Shown here: positions 19,069 through 27,594 of the stretch, piece by piece | Layout: each line of letters opens with the position of its first letter | How positions within the stretch are numbered: position 1 is the stretch's first letter | NCBI RefSeq assembly: GCF_022968825.1 | Contig: NZ_JALHKS010000003.1 | Location: 1 to 64,000, forward strand | From: Chryseobacterium salipaludis | GTDB taxonomy: Bacteria > Bacteroidota > Bacteroidia > Flavobacteriales > Weeksellaceae | Length of the DNA: 64,000 bases | Direction of reading: 5' to 3' | Position numbers and translations under genes: made by a program | Notes under the pieces: model-generated | Told to the model about the DNA's origin: nothing | Databases searched by the model: none | Seen by the model: the letters and a program-made list of their open reading frames with translations, nothing else

Positions 19069-20037
19069 TTATCTTTTTTCAATAAGCCGCATGATTTCGA
19101 GTGCGACTTTCAGCGCTTCGGTGCCGTCTTCCAGCGAAACTTCCACAGCTTCATTTTGTTGGATGGCTTTCGCAAAACTTTCCAGTTCATCCAGAATGGC
19201 ATTGTTCGGCTGAATGTCCGGATACTGGAAAATAATCTGGTTTTTTTCGCCTTCTGCATTTTCAATAATCATATCGAAATCACTTGGCTCTGCCGGCGCC
19301 GGCTGCATCCGGATGACTTCCGCTTTTTTATCCAGGAAATCTACCGAGATATAAGCATCCTGCTGGAAGAACCGGGATTTGCGCATGGCTTTCATCGAAA
19401 TGCGCGAAGTCGTAAGATTGGCCACGCAGCCGTTTTCAAATTCTATTCTTGCGTTGCAAATGTCCGGTGACTTTGAAACGACACAAACGCCGCTCGCTGA
19501 AATTTGCCTGACCGGCGATTTTACCATAGACAGCAGAATATCCAGATCGTGGATCATTAAATCCAAAACGACCGATACATCCGTACCGCGCGGATTAAAC
19601 TCCGCCAAACGATGAATTTCAATGAACATCGGATTTTGAATATAAGACCGCGTGCCGATGAACGCCGGATTGTATCTTTCCACGTGTCCGACCTGTGCCT
19701 TGATTCCGTATTCCCGGCAGTATTGCATAATTTCCTGCGCTTGTTCCAAGGTCTGGGTTACCGGCTTTTCAATAAAAAAATGCTTCCTTGCATGGATGGC
19801 TTTCAGCGCATAATCATAATGATACAGCGTTGGCGTAACGATATCCACCATATCTACTTTCGATAGCAGCTCGTCGAAATCAGAAAAATACCGGTAACCA
19901 AATTCTGCCTCAAGCTTGCGGCCGTTTTGCTCATCAGCATCGTGAAATCCAATCAGCTCGTATTGGTCAGATTGTTGCAACAGTTTAAGATGAATTTTAC
20001 CCAGGTGGCCCGCACCTACCAATCCGGCTTTTAGCAT
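19069..20037 (-). CDS. Gfo/Idh/MocA family NAD(P)-dependent oxidoreductase
   Basis: 322 residues. N-terminal Rossmann domain with GLVGAGHLGKIHLKLL and the family's EKPVTQ catalytic-lysine motif; C-terminal alpha/beta domain with the conserved HDLDILL. The family oxidises or reduces sugars, sugar-nucleotides and related compounds. Relatives next to cell-surface genes often modify UDP-sugars (WbpB/WlbA types), but the substrate here is unknown. First gene of the minus-strand run; the beta-lactamase ATG follows its stop by one base. Confidence 0.88.
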   Translation of the reverse strand: MLKAGLVGAGHLGKIHLKLLQQSDQYELIGFHDADEQNGRKLEAEFGYRYFSDFDELLSKVDMVDIVTPTLYHYDYALKAIHARKHFFIEKPVTQTLEQAQEIMQYCREYGIKAQVGHVERYNPAFIGTRSYIQNPMFIEIHRLAEFNPRGTDVSVVLDLMIHDLDILLSMVKSPVRQISASGVCVVSKSPDICNARIEFENGCVANLTTSRISMKAMRKSRFFQQDAYISVDFLDKKAEVIRMQPAPAEPSDFDMIIENAEGEKNQIIFQYPDIQPNNAILDELESFAKAIQQNEAVEVSLEDGTEALKVALEIMRLIEKR

Positions 20038-20156
20038 ATTCTAAAAATTTTCGGTAAAGATAAAGAATTTGCGAAAGGCCAAAAAACAGATGACTTTCAA
20101 ATAACGTGTACTGCTTTGCTATTTATTTTATTAAATAGTCTGTGTACTAAAAGGGC

Positions 20157-20188
20157 TTGGTTTATCCGCTGTCTTATCCTTACTTTTG
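20157..20188 (+). promoter_or_regulatory. pcm promoter abutting the start codon
   Basis: TTG at 20157-20159, 21 nt spacer, then TACTTTTG at 20181-20188. Only four bases separate it from the pcm ATG at 20193, which places the predicted transcription start at or next to the A of the start codon. Confidence 0.6.
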
Positions 20189-20192
20189 CGCC

Positions 20193-20843
20193 ATGCAGGA
20201 TTCTTTTTTACACCGGGGCAAGCGGAAAATTCTCGTGGAATATCTTCGTGAAAAAATAGGTATCAGAGATCAGCGCGTATTGGATGCGATGATAACTGTG
20301 CCGCGCCACTTGTTTCTGGAAAGTATCTTCGAGGATTATGCATATGAAGACCGCGCGTTTCCCATCCTGTCCGGGCAAACCATTTCGCATCCTTCTACCG
20401 TAGCAGAGCAGAGCGAACTTCTGGAGCTGAAAGAGAATGAAAAAGTGCTCGAAATTGGTACCGGTTGCGGCTATCAGACGGCCGTGCTGGTGGCGATCAA
20501 GACTTTGGTGTACACCGTCGAAAGACAAAAAGCGCTGTACGATTTTTCGTTAGCAAAATTAAAAGAGCTTCGGCTGGCTCCCGATTTCCAGAGTTTCGGT
20601 GACGGCTTTGCCGGTTTGCCGCAGTTTGCGCCTTTTGATAAAATTTTAGTGACCTGCGGGGCCGAAACGCTGCCTTCTGAGTTGCTTCATCAGTTGAAAG
20701 TGGGCGGGATGATGGTGATTCCATTAGGTAAAACCGAAGAACAAATCCTCACACGCTTCACACGTACCTCTGAACGCGAAATTGTGCGCGAAGAATTCGG
20801 TGCTTATAAGTTTGTCCCGATGCTAAGCAATACCGATGAGTAA
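20193..20843 (+). CDS. pcm: Protein-L-isoaspartate O-methyltransferase
   Basis: 216 residues from ATG 20193; a longer frame from TTG 20157 would begin inside the promoter. It methylates isoaspartyl residues in damaged proteins using S-adenosylmethionine. Visible motifs: VPRHLF near the start, AFPILSGQTISHPSTVAEQ (substrate loop), and the SAM-binding VLEIGTGCGYQTAVL, with PFDKILVTCGAE later. Length and motif order fit the family. It stands alone between divergent genes, and its mRNA may be leaderless. Confidence 0.93.
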   Translation: MQDSFLHRGKRKILVEYLREKIGIRDQRVLDAMITVPRHLFLESIFEDYAYEDRAFPILSGQTISHPSTVAEQSELLELKENEKVLEIGTGCGYQTAVLVAIKTLVYTVERQKALYDFSLAKLKELRLAPDFQSFGDGFAGLPQFAPFDKILVTCGAETLPSELLHQLKVGGMMVIPLGKTEEQILTRFTRTSEREIVREEFGAYKFVPMLSNTDE

Positions 20844-20934
20844 GCTTTTTAAAATCTGATTTTAATTTTTCTCTTAATATTTCCCGACACCTTAAAAACA
20901 TAGCCCTACATTCGTGATTGTGGATTATAGGTTG

Positions 20935-20942
20935 TATTTTTG
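20935..20942 (+). promoter_or_regulatory. Probable -7 promoter element of ccsBA
   Basis: TATTTTTG matches TAnnTTTG and predicts a transcription start near 20946. That rules out the TTG at 20940 as a translation start and supports the ATG at 21027 after a leader of about 80 nt. No well-spaced TTG was found. Confidence 0.5.
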
Positions 20943-21026
20943 CGTGCATTTAAACAAATTCTAAATAAGGACCGTGCACGGACGGACGAGCTGAACCGTG
21001 AAGGTTCTGCCAATTTTCGTCTTGAC

Positions 21027-24000
21027 ATGAAAAAAATCCAGGAAATTCTGATCTCCACCCGTACCATGGCAGTCCTGCTGCTGGTGTACGCCGCCGCGAT
21101 GGGCTATGCCACTTTTATCGAAAATGATTACGGTACGCCTACAGCCAAAGCTTTGGTATATGAAGCCAAATGGTTTGAGCTGGTCATGCTGCTGCTTATT
21201 TTAAACTTTATCGGCAACATCAAGCGTTACCGTTTATGGCAGCGCGAAAAATGGCCGGTGCTCGTTTTCCACCTGTCGTTTATCTTATTATTCCTTGGTG
21301 GTGCGATCACGCGTTACATTTCTTTTGAAGGAGTTATGCAGATTCGAGAAGGAGAAACTTCCAATGAAATTATTACCGATAAGCATTTTCTTAAAATTCA
21401 GATTGAAGAAAAAGGAGATATCTTAAATTACCAGGACATCCCGTATCTGATGTCGCCTTTGCATAAAAACCTGAATGCCAGTTATGATTTCCACGGTAAA
21501 AAGGTAACAGTGAAGACATTGGATTATATTCAGCGAAAAAAAGATAGCATCGTGCTGGATAAAAATGGGACTGAATATCTGCACCTGGTATCCACCGGAG
21601 AAAACGGGCGCGAGAATATCTACATCAAACCGGGCGAGAGCAAACTGATCAACGGAACCATTGTCGCCTTTAACCGCGCTATTGACGGTGCCGTGGAGTT
21701 TAATAATACCAACGGTACTTTATTAATCAAGACTCCGGTCGAAGCTGAGTTTATGACGATGGCCACCCAGGCGCGTGGTGCCACCAAAAAAGATGAATAT
21801 GAGCCGCTGGTCCTGCGCAGTCTGTACACCATCGATCATCTTCAGCTGGTGGTGCCGGAAGGCTTGGTTAAAGGAAAATTAATTGCTTACGAAGGTGACC
21901 GCAATAAAGATAAAGACGTTCCCGATAACCTGAAAATGGAAGTCACCGGACCGAAATCTACAATAGTCGTTGACCTTCCTGTCGAAACAGGAAATCCAAA
22001 TGCGTTTAAGCAAATAACATTAGATGGCTTGAACATCATGCTCGGTTTCGGTCCTAAAGTGTACACCACACCGTTCGCCCTTAAGCTCGAGAAATTCGTA
22101 ATGGAAACATATCCGGGTAGCTCCGCGCCAAGCGCTTATGAAAGCCACGTGCAAATTATTGACGGCGGAAAACAAACGCCTTATAAGATTTATATGAATA
22201 ATGTTCTGAACCACAGCGGTTACCGCTTTTTTCAGGCAAGTTTCCACCCGGACCGAAAAGGTACCGTGCTTTCGGTAAACCATGATTTCTGGGGGACTTT
22301 AATTACCTACATTGGTTATTTCTTCCTCTTCACCGGGATGTTTGTGATCTTCTTTTGGAAAGGTACACATTTCTGGAAACTGAACAAAACGCTCAAAAAT
22401 GTGAGCAAAAGAAAAGTTTTACCGCTATTGGCGATGTTCTTTGCCTTACAACTTTCAGCGCAGAAAATTGAAACGCACAGCACCACGGACGGCTCGCCGC
22501 AACAAACACACTCAGCAGACGATGGTCATGATCACGGCAATGCCGCTGACCTGCTGATGGCCGAACCGGCACCGCAGCAAAAGCAGCAAAATTCGCTGGC
22601 ACTGCGTTCACCCAAACCAATTACGGCGACAGAAATCATTAAGCGCAATAAAGTAGACCGCGAACATGCGGATAAGTTCGGTTACCTGCTGGTTCAGAAC
22701 TATGAAGGACGAATTGTTCCGATTAATACGCAGGCGCTAGATGTACTTCGTAAACTGTATAAACGCGATAACTTTAAAGATGAGCAAGGCAATTTTTTGA
22801 CAGCGAATCAGTGGTTCCTGTCAATCAATACGGATACGGCGAGCTGGACGATGGTTCCTATCATTAAAGTGGGAACGAAAGGCGGTGATCTTTTGCAAAA
22901 GAAAACCAAAGCCAATGAGGAAGGTTACACCACACTGATGTCGCTTTTCCCAGCGGATGAAAACGGGACGCTTCATTACGTGCTTGAGGAAGACTATCAG
23001 GCAGCTTTCCGCAAAAAGCCTGCAGAACAGACCAATTATGATAAAGAAGTAATTGCGGTGAACGACCGAGTTCAGGCTTTCAACGAGTTTTTCAGCGGCC
23101 AGTTTATGCGTATTGTCCCGGTAAAAAATGACCCGAACAGCACGTGGCATTCCTGGCTGGACCAAAACTTTGAACCAGACATGGAATCTCAAAAGGTGAT
23201 GGGACCATACTTCTCTGAAGTGTTGGCCGCACAAAAAAGCGGAAACTGGAGCAAAGCAGATGAGGAACTTAAAAAACTGAGCGAATACCAGCACCTTTGG
23301 GGCAAAAATGTAGTTCCGGATGAATCAAAGGTTAATCTGGAAGTGTTTATGAATAAAGTAAACATCAACTTTCAGTTGCTTAAATTTTACACCGTTATCG
23401 GTGGGCTGCTTTTGCTTCTTGGATTTGTTGAATTATTTAAGCCAAGCCGGGCTATGCATAAAGTCATCCGTGGTTTAATTTTGGTTGGCGTCGTTGGCTA
23501 TTTCTTCCAGTTTTTGGGACTGATCGCACGATGGTATATTTCCGGGCACGCACCATGGAGCAATGGGTACGAAGCAATTATCTTTATTTCTTGGGTTGGC
23601 ATTACGGCCGGCTTAATCCTTTACCGAAATTCCAATGCCCTGATTCCGGCGGCTGGCTTTATGGTGGCCGTAATTATGATGGGCTTCGCACACGGAGGAT
23701 CGGCACTGGATCCGCAGATTACGCCGCTGGTTCCGGTGCTCAAATCGTACTGGCTGATTATCCACGTAGCGATTATCACGGCGAGTTACGGTTTCTTCGG
23801 ACTTTCAATGGTGATTGCCATTATCGTGCTGATGTTCTACATCCTTTCTAAAAAGCAAATTTTTAAGCTGCACAATGATACAACCATTAAGGAACTGACT
23901 ATTGTTTCGGAAATGTCCTTAACCATTGGTTTATATGCTTTAACAGTGGGTACCTTTCTCGGCGGAATCTGGGCCAACGAGTCCTGGGGACGTTACTGGA

Positions 24001-24296
24001 GCTGGGACCCCAAAGAAACCTGGGCTTTTATTTCGGTCATGGTGTATGCCTTTGTGCTTCACATGCGCTTGGTGCCTGGCCTAAGAGGTGCGTGGGCGTT
24101 TCACACCGCAGCGCTGTTCTCTTTCAGTACCATTGTGATGACGTACTTTGGCGTAAATTACTACCTGAGCGGACTACACTCGTATGCGGCGGGAGATCCG
24201 GTACCGGTGCCGGCTTGGGTGTATATTGGTATCGCCTTTATGTTTACTTTATCTGCCGTGTCTTATGTCAGATTTAAAAAACTAAGAGCTAAATAA
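21027..24296 (+). CDS. ccsA: Fused cytochrome c biogenesis protein CcsBA (System II)
   Basis: 1089 residues from ATG 21027. A ResB/CcsB-like half with N-terminal transmembrane helices (ISTRTMAVLLLVYAAAMGYATFIEN) and a large periplasmic domain is joined through a linker rich in Gln/His/Asp (about residues 490-540) to a CcsA half. The C-terminal half has the tryptophan-rich WWD-type motif WGRYWSWDPKETWAF and conserved haem-handling histidines (SGHAPWSNGYEA, IIHVAIITASYG, LHMRLVPGLRGAWAFHTAALF). System II exports haem and attaches it to CXXCH of apocytochromes c outside the membrane. The fused form is typical of epsilonproteobacteria and Bacteroidota. Confidence 0.93.
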   Translation: MKKIQEILISTRTMAVLLLVYAAAMGYATFIENDYGTPTAKALVYEAKWFELVMLLLILNFIGNIKRYRLWQREKWPVLVFHLSFILLFLGGAITRYISFEGVMQIREGETSNEIITDKHFLKIQIEEKGDILNYQDIPYLMSPLHKNLNASYDFHGKKVTVKTLDYIQRKKDSIVLDKNGTEYLHLVSTGENGRENIYIKPGESKLINGTIVAFNRAIDGAVEFNNTNGTLLIKTPVEAEFMTMATQARGATKKDEYEPLVLRSLYTIDHLQLVVPEGLVKGKLIAYEGDRNKDKDVPDNLKMEVTGPKSTIVVDLPVETGNPNAFKQITLDGLNIMLGFGPKVYTTPFALKLEKFVMETYPGSSAPSAYESHVQIIDGGKQTPYKIYMNNVLNHSGYRFFQASFHPDRKGTVLSVNHDFWGTLITYIGYFFLFTGMFVIFFWKGTHFWKLNKTLKNVSKRKVLPLLAMFFALQLSAQKIETHSTTDGSPQQTHSADDGHDHGNAADLLMAEPAPQQKQQNSLALRSPKPITATEIIKRNKVDREHADKFGYLLVQNYEGRIVPINTQALDVLRKLYKRDNFKDEQGNFLTANQWFLSINTDTASWTMVPIIKVGTKGGDLLQKKTKANEEGYTTLMSLFPADENGTLHYVLEEDYQAAFRKKPAEQTNYDKEVIAVNDRVQAFNEFFSGQFMRIVPVKNDPNSTWHSWLDQNFEPDMESQKVMGPYFSEVLAAQKSGNWSKADEELKKLSEYQHLWGKNVVPDESKVNLEVFMNKVNINFQLLKFYTVIGGLLLLLGFVELFKPSRAMHKVIRGLILVGVVGYFFQFLGLIARWYISGHAPWSNGYEAIIFISWVGITAGLILYRNSNALIPAAGFMVAVIMMGFAHGGSALDPQITPLVPVLKSYWLIIHVAIITASYGFFGLSMVIAIIVLMFYILSKKQIFKLHNDTTIKELTIVSEMSLTIGLYALTVGTFLGGIWANESWGRYWSWDPKETWAFISVMVYAFVLHMRLVPGLRGAWAFHTAALFSFSTIVMTYFGVNYYLSGLHSYAAGDPVPVPAWVYIGIAFMFTLSAVSYVRFKKLRAK

Positions 24297-24310
24297 TATT
24301 TACAAACAGT

Positions 24311-24344
24311 AAACCCGGAACAGATGCTTCCGGGTTTCTTTTTT
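24311..24344 (+). terminator. Terminator of ccsBA
   Basis: AAACCCGGAA pairs with TTCCGGGTTT around a 7-nt loop, followed by a T run. Confidence 0.88.
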
Positions 24345-24375
24345 CGGGTACGTATTTCTTTTATTTTATATTAAT

Positions 24376-24383
24376 TAAATTTG
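24376..24383 (+). promoter_or_regulatory. Probable -7 promoter element of rnz
   Basis: TAAATTTG, about 38 nt upstream of the rnz TTG start. The -33 element is unclear. Confidence 0.45.
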
Positions 24384-24420
24384 TGCTGCGGGTTAAACCT
24401 ATAGAACCTGATCCTATATT

Positions 24421-25344
24421 TTGAGCACATTTCTGACCATTCTTGGTTTCAATTCTGCAATCCCAACCATTAACTCAGCGCCCACCGCGCAGTTTCTGGA
24501 AATGGAAGAACGCTGTTTCCTGGTCGACTGCGGCGAGGGAACGCAGGTACAGCTCCGGAAAGCAAAAGCGAGATTCAGCAAGATTAATAACATTTTTATT
24601 TCGCATCTCCACGGCGACCATTGTTTTGGACTGCCGGGCCTCATTGCCTCGTTCAGGTTACTCGGGCGCGAAACTCCCTTGCATGTGTACGGTCCTAAAG
24701 GAATCCGGGAAATGCTGGAGACCATCTTTCGTCTGACCGAAACACACCGCGGTTTCGACGTTGTCTATCACGAACTGGAGGGCAAATCCTCTGTGAAAAT
24801 TTATGAAGATAAAAGGGTAGAAGTGTACACCATTCCGCTGGATCATCGGATTTATTGCAATGGTTATCTCTTTAAAGAAAAACCCAGGGAGCGTCATCTC
24901 AACATGGAGGAAGTCCGCAAGTATCCTGAAATCGAAATTTGCGATTACCAGAATTTAAAAAACGGAAAAGACTTTACGCTGGCCGACGGGTATGTCTTAA
25001 AAAACGAAGTGCTCACCACGACACCAAAGCCATCCACATCGTACGCGTTCTGCAGTGACACCCGCTATTCAGAAAAAATTGTTCCCATCATCAAAGGGGT
25101 CGACGTTTTGTATCACGAAGCCACCTTTCTGCATGACCTCAAGAAAATGGCAGACTACACCGGTCACACCACCGCGCTGGAAGCAGCCCGGATAGCAAAG
25201 ATGGCTCATGCTAATAGGTTAATCCTGGGGCACTTTTCCAACAGGTATGATGATCTTTCCGTTTTCCTGGACGAAGCGAAAACAATATTTGAAAATACAG
25301 AGTTACCGCGCGCTCTGCAACGCCTGCAGCTATCTGCCGACTAA
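24421..25344 (+). CDS. rnz: Ribonuclease Z
   Basis: Trims the 3' ends of tRNA precursors, which matters here because the tRNA gene seen lacks an encoded CCA. 307 residues. Metallo-beta-lactamase fold with the metal site SHLHGDHCFGLPGL, then CSDTRYSE (Asp ligand), HEATFLHD and LGHFSNRY (His ligand). The start codon is TTG: an in-frame TGA lies 12 nt upstream, no ATG occurs before residue 28, and the family begins with this residue block. Seven nt before the TIGR02757 gene, so co-transcribed. Confidence 0.93.
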   Translation: MSTFLTILGFNSAIPTINSAPTAQFLEMEERCFLVDCGEGTQVQLRKAKARFSKINNIFISHLHGDHCFGLPGLIASFRLLGRETPLHVYGPKGIREMLETIFRLTETHRGFDVVYHELEGKSSVKIYEDKRVEVYTIPLDHRIYCNGYLFKEKPRERHLNMEEVRKYPEIEICDYQNLKNGKDFTLADGYVLKNEVLTTTPKPSTSYAFCSDTRYSEKIVPIIKGVDVLYHEATFLHDLKKMADYTGHTTALEAARIAKMAHANRLILGHFSNRYDDLSVFLDEAKTIFENTELPRALQRLQLSAD

Positions 25345-25350
25345 GATTTT

Positions 25351-26151
25351 ATGGATTTAAAAATTCCGCCTATACAAGATATAGACTTGTTCCGTGACTT
25401 TCTGGACGAACAGGCGGACCGTTATAATACCGTTGACTTTATTAAAGATGATCCGGTACAGATGGCGCACCGCTTTAGTTCTAAACCAGACATTGAAATT
25501 GCGGCTTTTATTACCGCCACCATTTCCTGGGGCAACCGAAAATCAATCCTGGCCGATGCTCAGAAAATTTTTGATTGGATGGGCAACGTGCCGCACGATT
25601 TTGTGATTAATTTTGAGGTTAGCCAAATGCAGGATTTCAGACACAACAGCGTTCATCGGACCTTTAACCGCGAGGATCTGCAGTTCTTCGTGCAAGCCCT
25701 GCAAAAATTATATCGCCGCTTGGATAGTATGGAAAGTTTGTTTTCGCCGGCGGAAAATGAACACAATTACTACCATGCCATCGAAAGATTCCGCGCGGCT
25801 TTTTTTGAAGACGAACCTGCGCACCGTGCAGTAAAACACGTGAGTTCACCGTATAAAAATTCTGCTGCCAAGCGCCTGATGATGTTTCTGCGGTGGATGG
25901 TTCGCCGGGATAAGCGTGGCGTGGATCTTGGACTCTGGCAAAAACTGCCTGCCGGTAAACTCTCTATTCCGCTGGATGTGCACACCGGTAACATCTCACG
26001 GCAACTGCAACTGCTCAGCCGGAAGCAGAACGACTGGAAAGCCGTGGAGGAACTGGATGCAGTAATCCGGCAGTTTGATGCCGAAGATCCTTCGAAATAT
26101 GATTTTGCTTTGTTCGGTCTTGGCGTCAGCGGTGCCCTAAAAATTGAATAG
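25351..26151 (+). CDS. TIGR02757 family protein (DUF2400)
   Basis: 266 residues, soluble, no signal peptide. Matches the family by its opening LDEQADRYN, the block DPVQMAHRFSSKPDIEIAAFITATISWGNRKSI, and the C-terminal PLDVHTGNISRQLQLL and FALFGLGVSG. The helical core resembles HhH-type DNA glycosylase folds, but no catalytic role is established. It is tucked between rnz and a DUF1003-like gene with almost no spacing. Confidence 0.85.
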   Translation: MDLKIPPIQDIDLFRDFLDEQADRYNTVDFIKDDPVQMAHRFSSKPDIEIAAFITATISWGNRKSILADAQKIFDWMGNVPHDFVINFEVSQMQDFRHNSVHRTFNREDLQFFVQALQKLYRRLDSMESLFSPAENEHNYYHAIERFRAAFFEDEPAHRAVKHVSSPYKNSAAKRLMMFLRWMVRRDKRGVDLGLWQKLPAGKLSIPLDVHTGNISRQLQLLSRKQNDWKAVEELDAVIRQFDAEDPSKYDFALFGLGVSGALKIE

Positions 26152-26152
26152 T

Positions 26153-26677
26153 ATGAAAAGTAGAGAAGAACGTGTACGCCGGCGGATGGCGCTGCTTGTA
26201 CGCATGACCGACGGAATTATGTGGTGGATTGGATCTATTCCGTCCCTGATTGCGCATTCGCTGGTTTTTATTCTGGCCTTCCTGCTGCCGATTTTCGGAT
26301 GGCTGAGTTTTGATAAAATGCTGCTGGTGCTGACCACCGTTTTATCTCTCGAGGCGATTTATCTGGCTATTTTCATTCAGATGTCCGTGAACCGCAGCAA
26401 TGAAAATATTGAAGATCTGAAAGAAGACGTGGGTGAAATCCAGGAAGACATTGAGGATATTCAGGAAGACATCGAAGAAATCAGCGATGATATTGATGAC
26501 ATCCAGGAAGACATCGAAGATATAGCGGAGGAGGAAGACGAAGAGGACCACGGCGAGCGCGCCCGCAACGTGATGCTCAAAAGCCATGTCGCCACCAATA
26601 AAACCCAGATTTCCCAGCTTAAAAATAAAATCAGCGAACTCGAGCAACTGATCGAAAAATTACAACAGGAAGAATAG
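26153..26677 (+). CDS. DUF1003-like inner-membrane protein with acidic coiled coil
   Basis: 174 residues from ATG 26153, one base after the previous stop. Two transmembrane helices (about residues 25-45 and 55-75) carry the DUF1003 hallmarks IGSIPSL and LSLEAIYLAIFIQMSVNR. After them come about 45 residues of heptad repeats of the form IQEDIED, strongly acidic, then a second coiled coil (KTQISQLKNKISELEQLI). The family is of unknown function. The coiled coil suggests oligomerisation or a cytoplasmic scaffold. The stop codon directly abuts the stop of rsmA on the other strand. Confidence 0.75.
   Translation: MKSREERVRRRMALLVRMTDGIMWWIGSIPSLIAHSLVFILAFLLPIFGWLSFDKMLLVLTTVLSLEAIYLAIFIQMSVNRSNENIEDLKEDVGEIQEDIEDIQEDIEEISDDIDDIQEDIEDIAEEEDEEDHGERARNVMLKSHVATNKTQISQLKNKISELEQLIEKLQQEE
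26422..26529 (+). repeat. Imperfect 21-base tandem repeat encoding a coiled-coil heptad
   Basis: Units of the type GAAGACATTGAGGATATTCAG recur about five times with third-position changes, each encoding seven residues of an I-x-(E/D)-(D/E)-I pattern. Selection for the heptad is the simplest explanation. Confidence 0.65.
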
Positions 26678-27448
26678 TTACAGGGCGTCTTGCCAGTTTT
26701 TCGTAAAACTGATAAAATCTGCCACCGAAAGTTCTTCCGCACGCTGATCCAGGAAGGGATGGGACTTGAGATCTTCCGGAATGCCCAGCACTTTCAGCGC
26801 ATTGCTCAGCTTTTTTCGGCGCTGATTAAAGCCGGCTTTCACAATTTTTTTAAATAAAACTTCGTGGCCTTCCAATCCTTCCTTCGGATTTCTGGTCAGG
26901 CGGATGACACCGGACTTTACCTTGGGCGGCGGATTGAACACGTTTTCATGAACGGTGAACAAATACTCCACATCGTACAATGCCTGCACGAGCACCGAAA
27001 GAATTCCGTAATCTTTGGTTCGTGGTTTTGCCGCTGTGCGCTCCGCCACTTCTTTCTGAAACATGCCCACCATCTCCGGAATCTGCCCGAAGTTATCGAT
27101 GATTTTAAATAAAATCTGAGATGATATATTATACGGGAAATTGCCAATCACCGACAGCTCGCCGGTAAACTGCGCCGGAATATCGATACGCAGGAAATCA
27201 CCAACAAAATTTTTATCACTCAGCCGCAGGTAATGTTGCTTAAGATAATCGATCGATTCGGTATCGATTTCAGCGAGGAAAATTTTTTGTGGTTTTTCCA
27301 AAAGATATTTGGTGAGCACACCCATGCCCGGCCCAACTTCCAGGATCTGACCCACAGACTCATGCTGCAATCCTTCCACAATTTTGCGGGCAATATTTTC
27401 ATCCGTCAGAAAATGCTGACCCAGGTGTTTCTTCGCTCGTACGCTCAT
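26678..27448 (-). CDS. rsmA: 16S rRNA adenine(1518/1519) dimethyltransferase
   Basis: 256 residues. Dimethylates two adjacent adenines in the loop of helix 45 during 30S maturation. SAM-binding motif LEVGPGMGVLTKYLL, catalytic motif IGNFPYNISSQILF (NxPY type), start VRAKKHLGQHFLTDENI, and C-terminal helical domain with KAGFNQRRKKLSNAL. Length and order match KsgA/RsmA. Convergent with the DUF1003-like gene with zero spacing. Confidence 0.95.
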   Translation of the reverse strand: MSVRAKKHLGQHFLTDENIARKIVEGLQHESVGQILEVGPGMGVLTKYLLEKPQKIFLAEIDTESIDYLKQHYLRLSDKNFVGDFLRIDIPAQFTGELSVIGNFPYNISSQILFKIIDNFGQIPEMVGMFQKEVAERTAAKPRTKDYGILSVLVQALYDVEYLFTVHENVFNPPPKVKSGVIRLTRNPKEGLEGHEVLFKKIVKAGFNQRRKKLSNALKVLGIPEDLKSHPFLDQRAEELSVADFISFTKNWQDAL

Positions 27449-27594
27449 AATTCTTTCACTTACTTCTGCGGCTAAACCGTTATATTTAAAACGAACGCAA
27501 CGCCCGCCGTTTAAGGTTTTTTTAACATCGTTTTTCCGCTGCCACCGGCAAAGTACGGAAGTTTTTTTCTATTTTAGCAGAAATTTTTTCATGA

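Noticed and set aside
26422..26529. CRISPR-like tandem repeat
   Set aside because: Units are contiguous without spacers and are in frame with a coiled coil, so this is a coding repeat.
26461..26742. Serine-rich open frame opposite the DUF1003-like coiled coil
   Set aside because: Same effect: reverse complement of acidic heptad codons.
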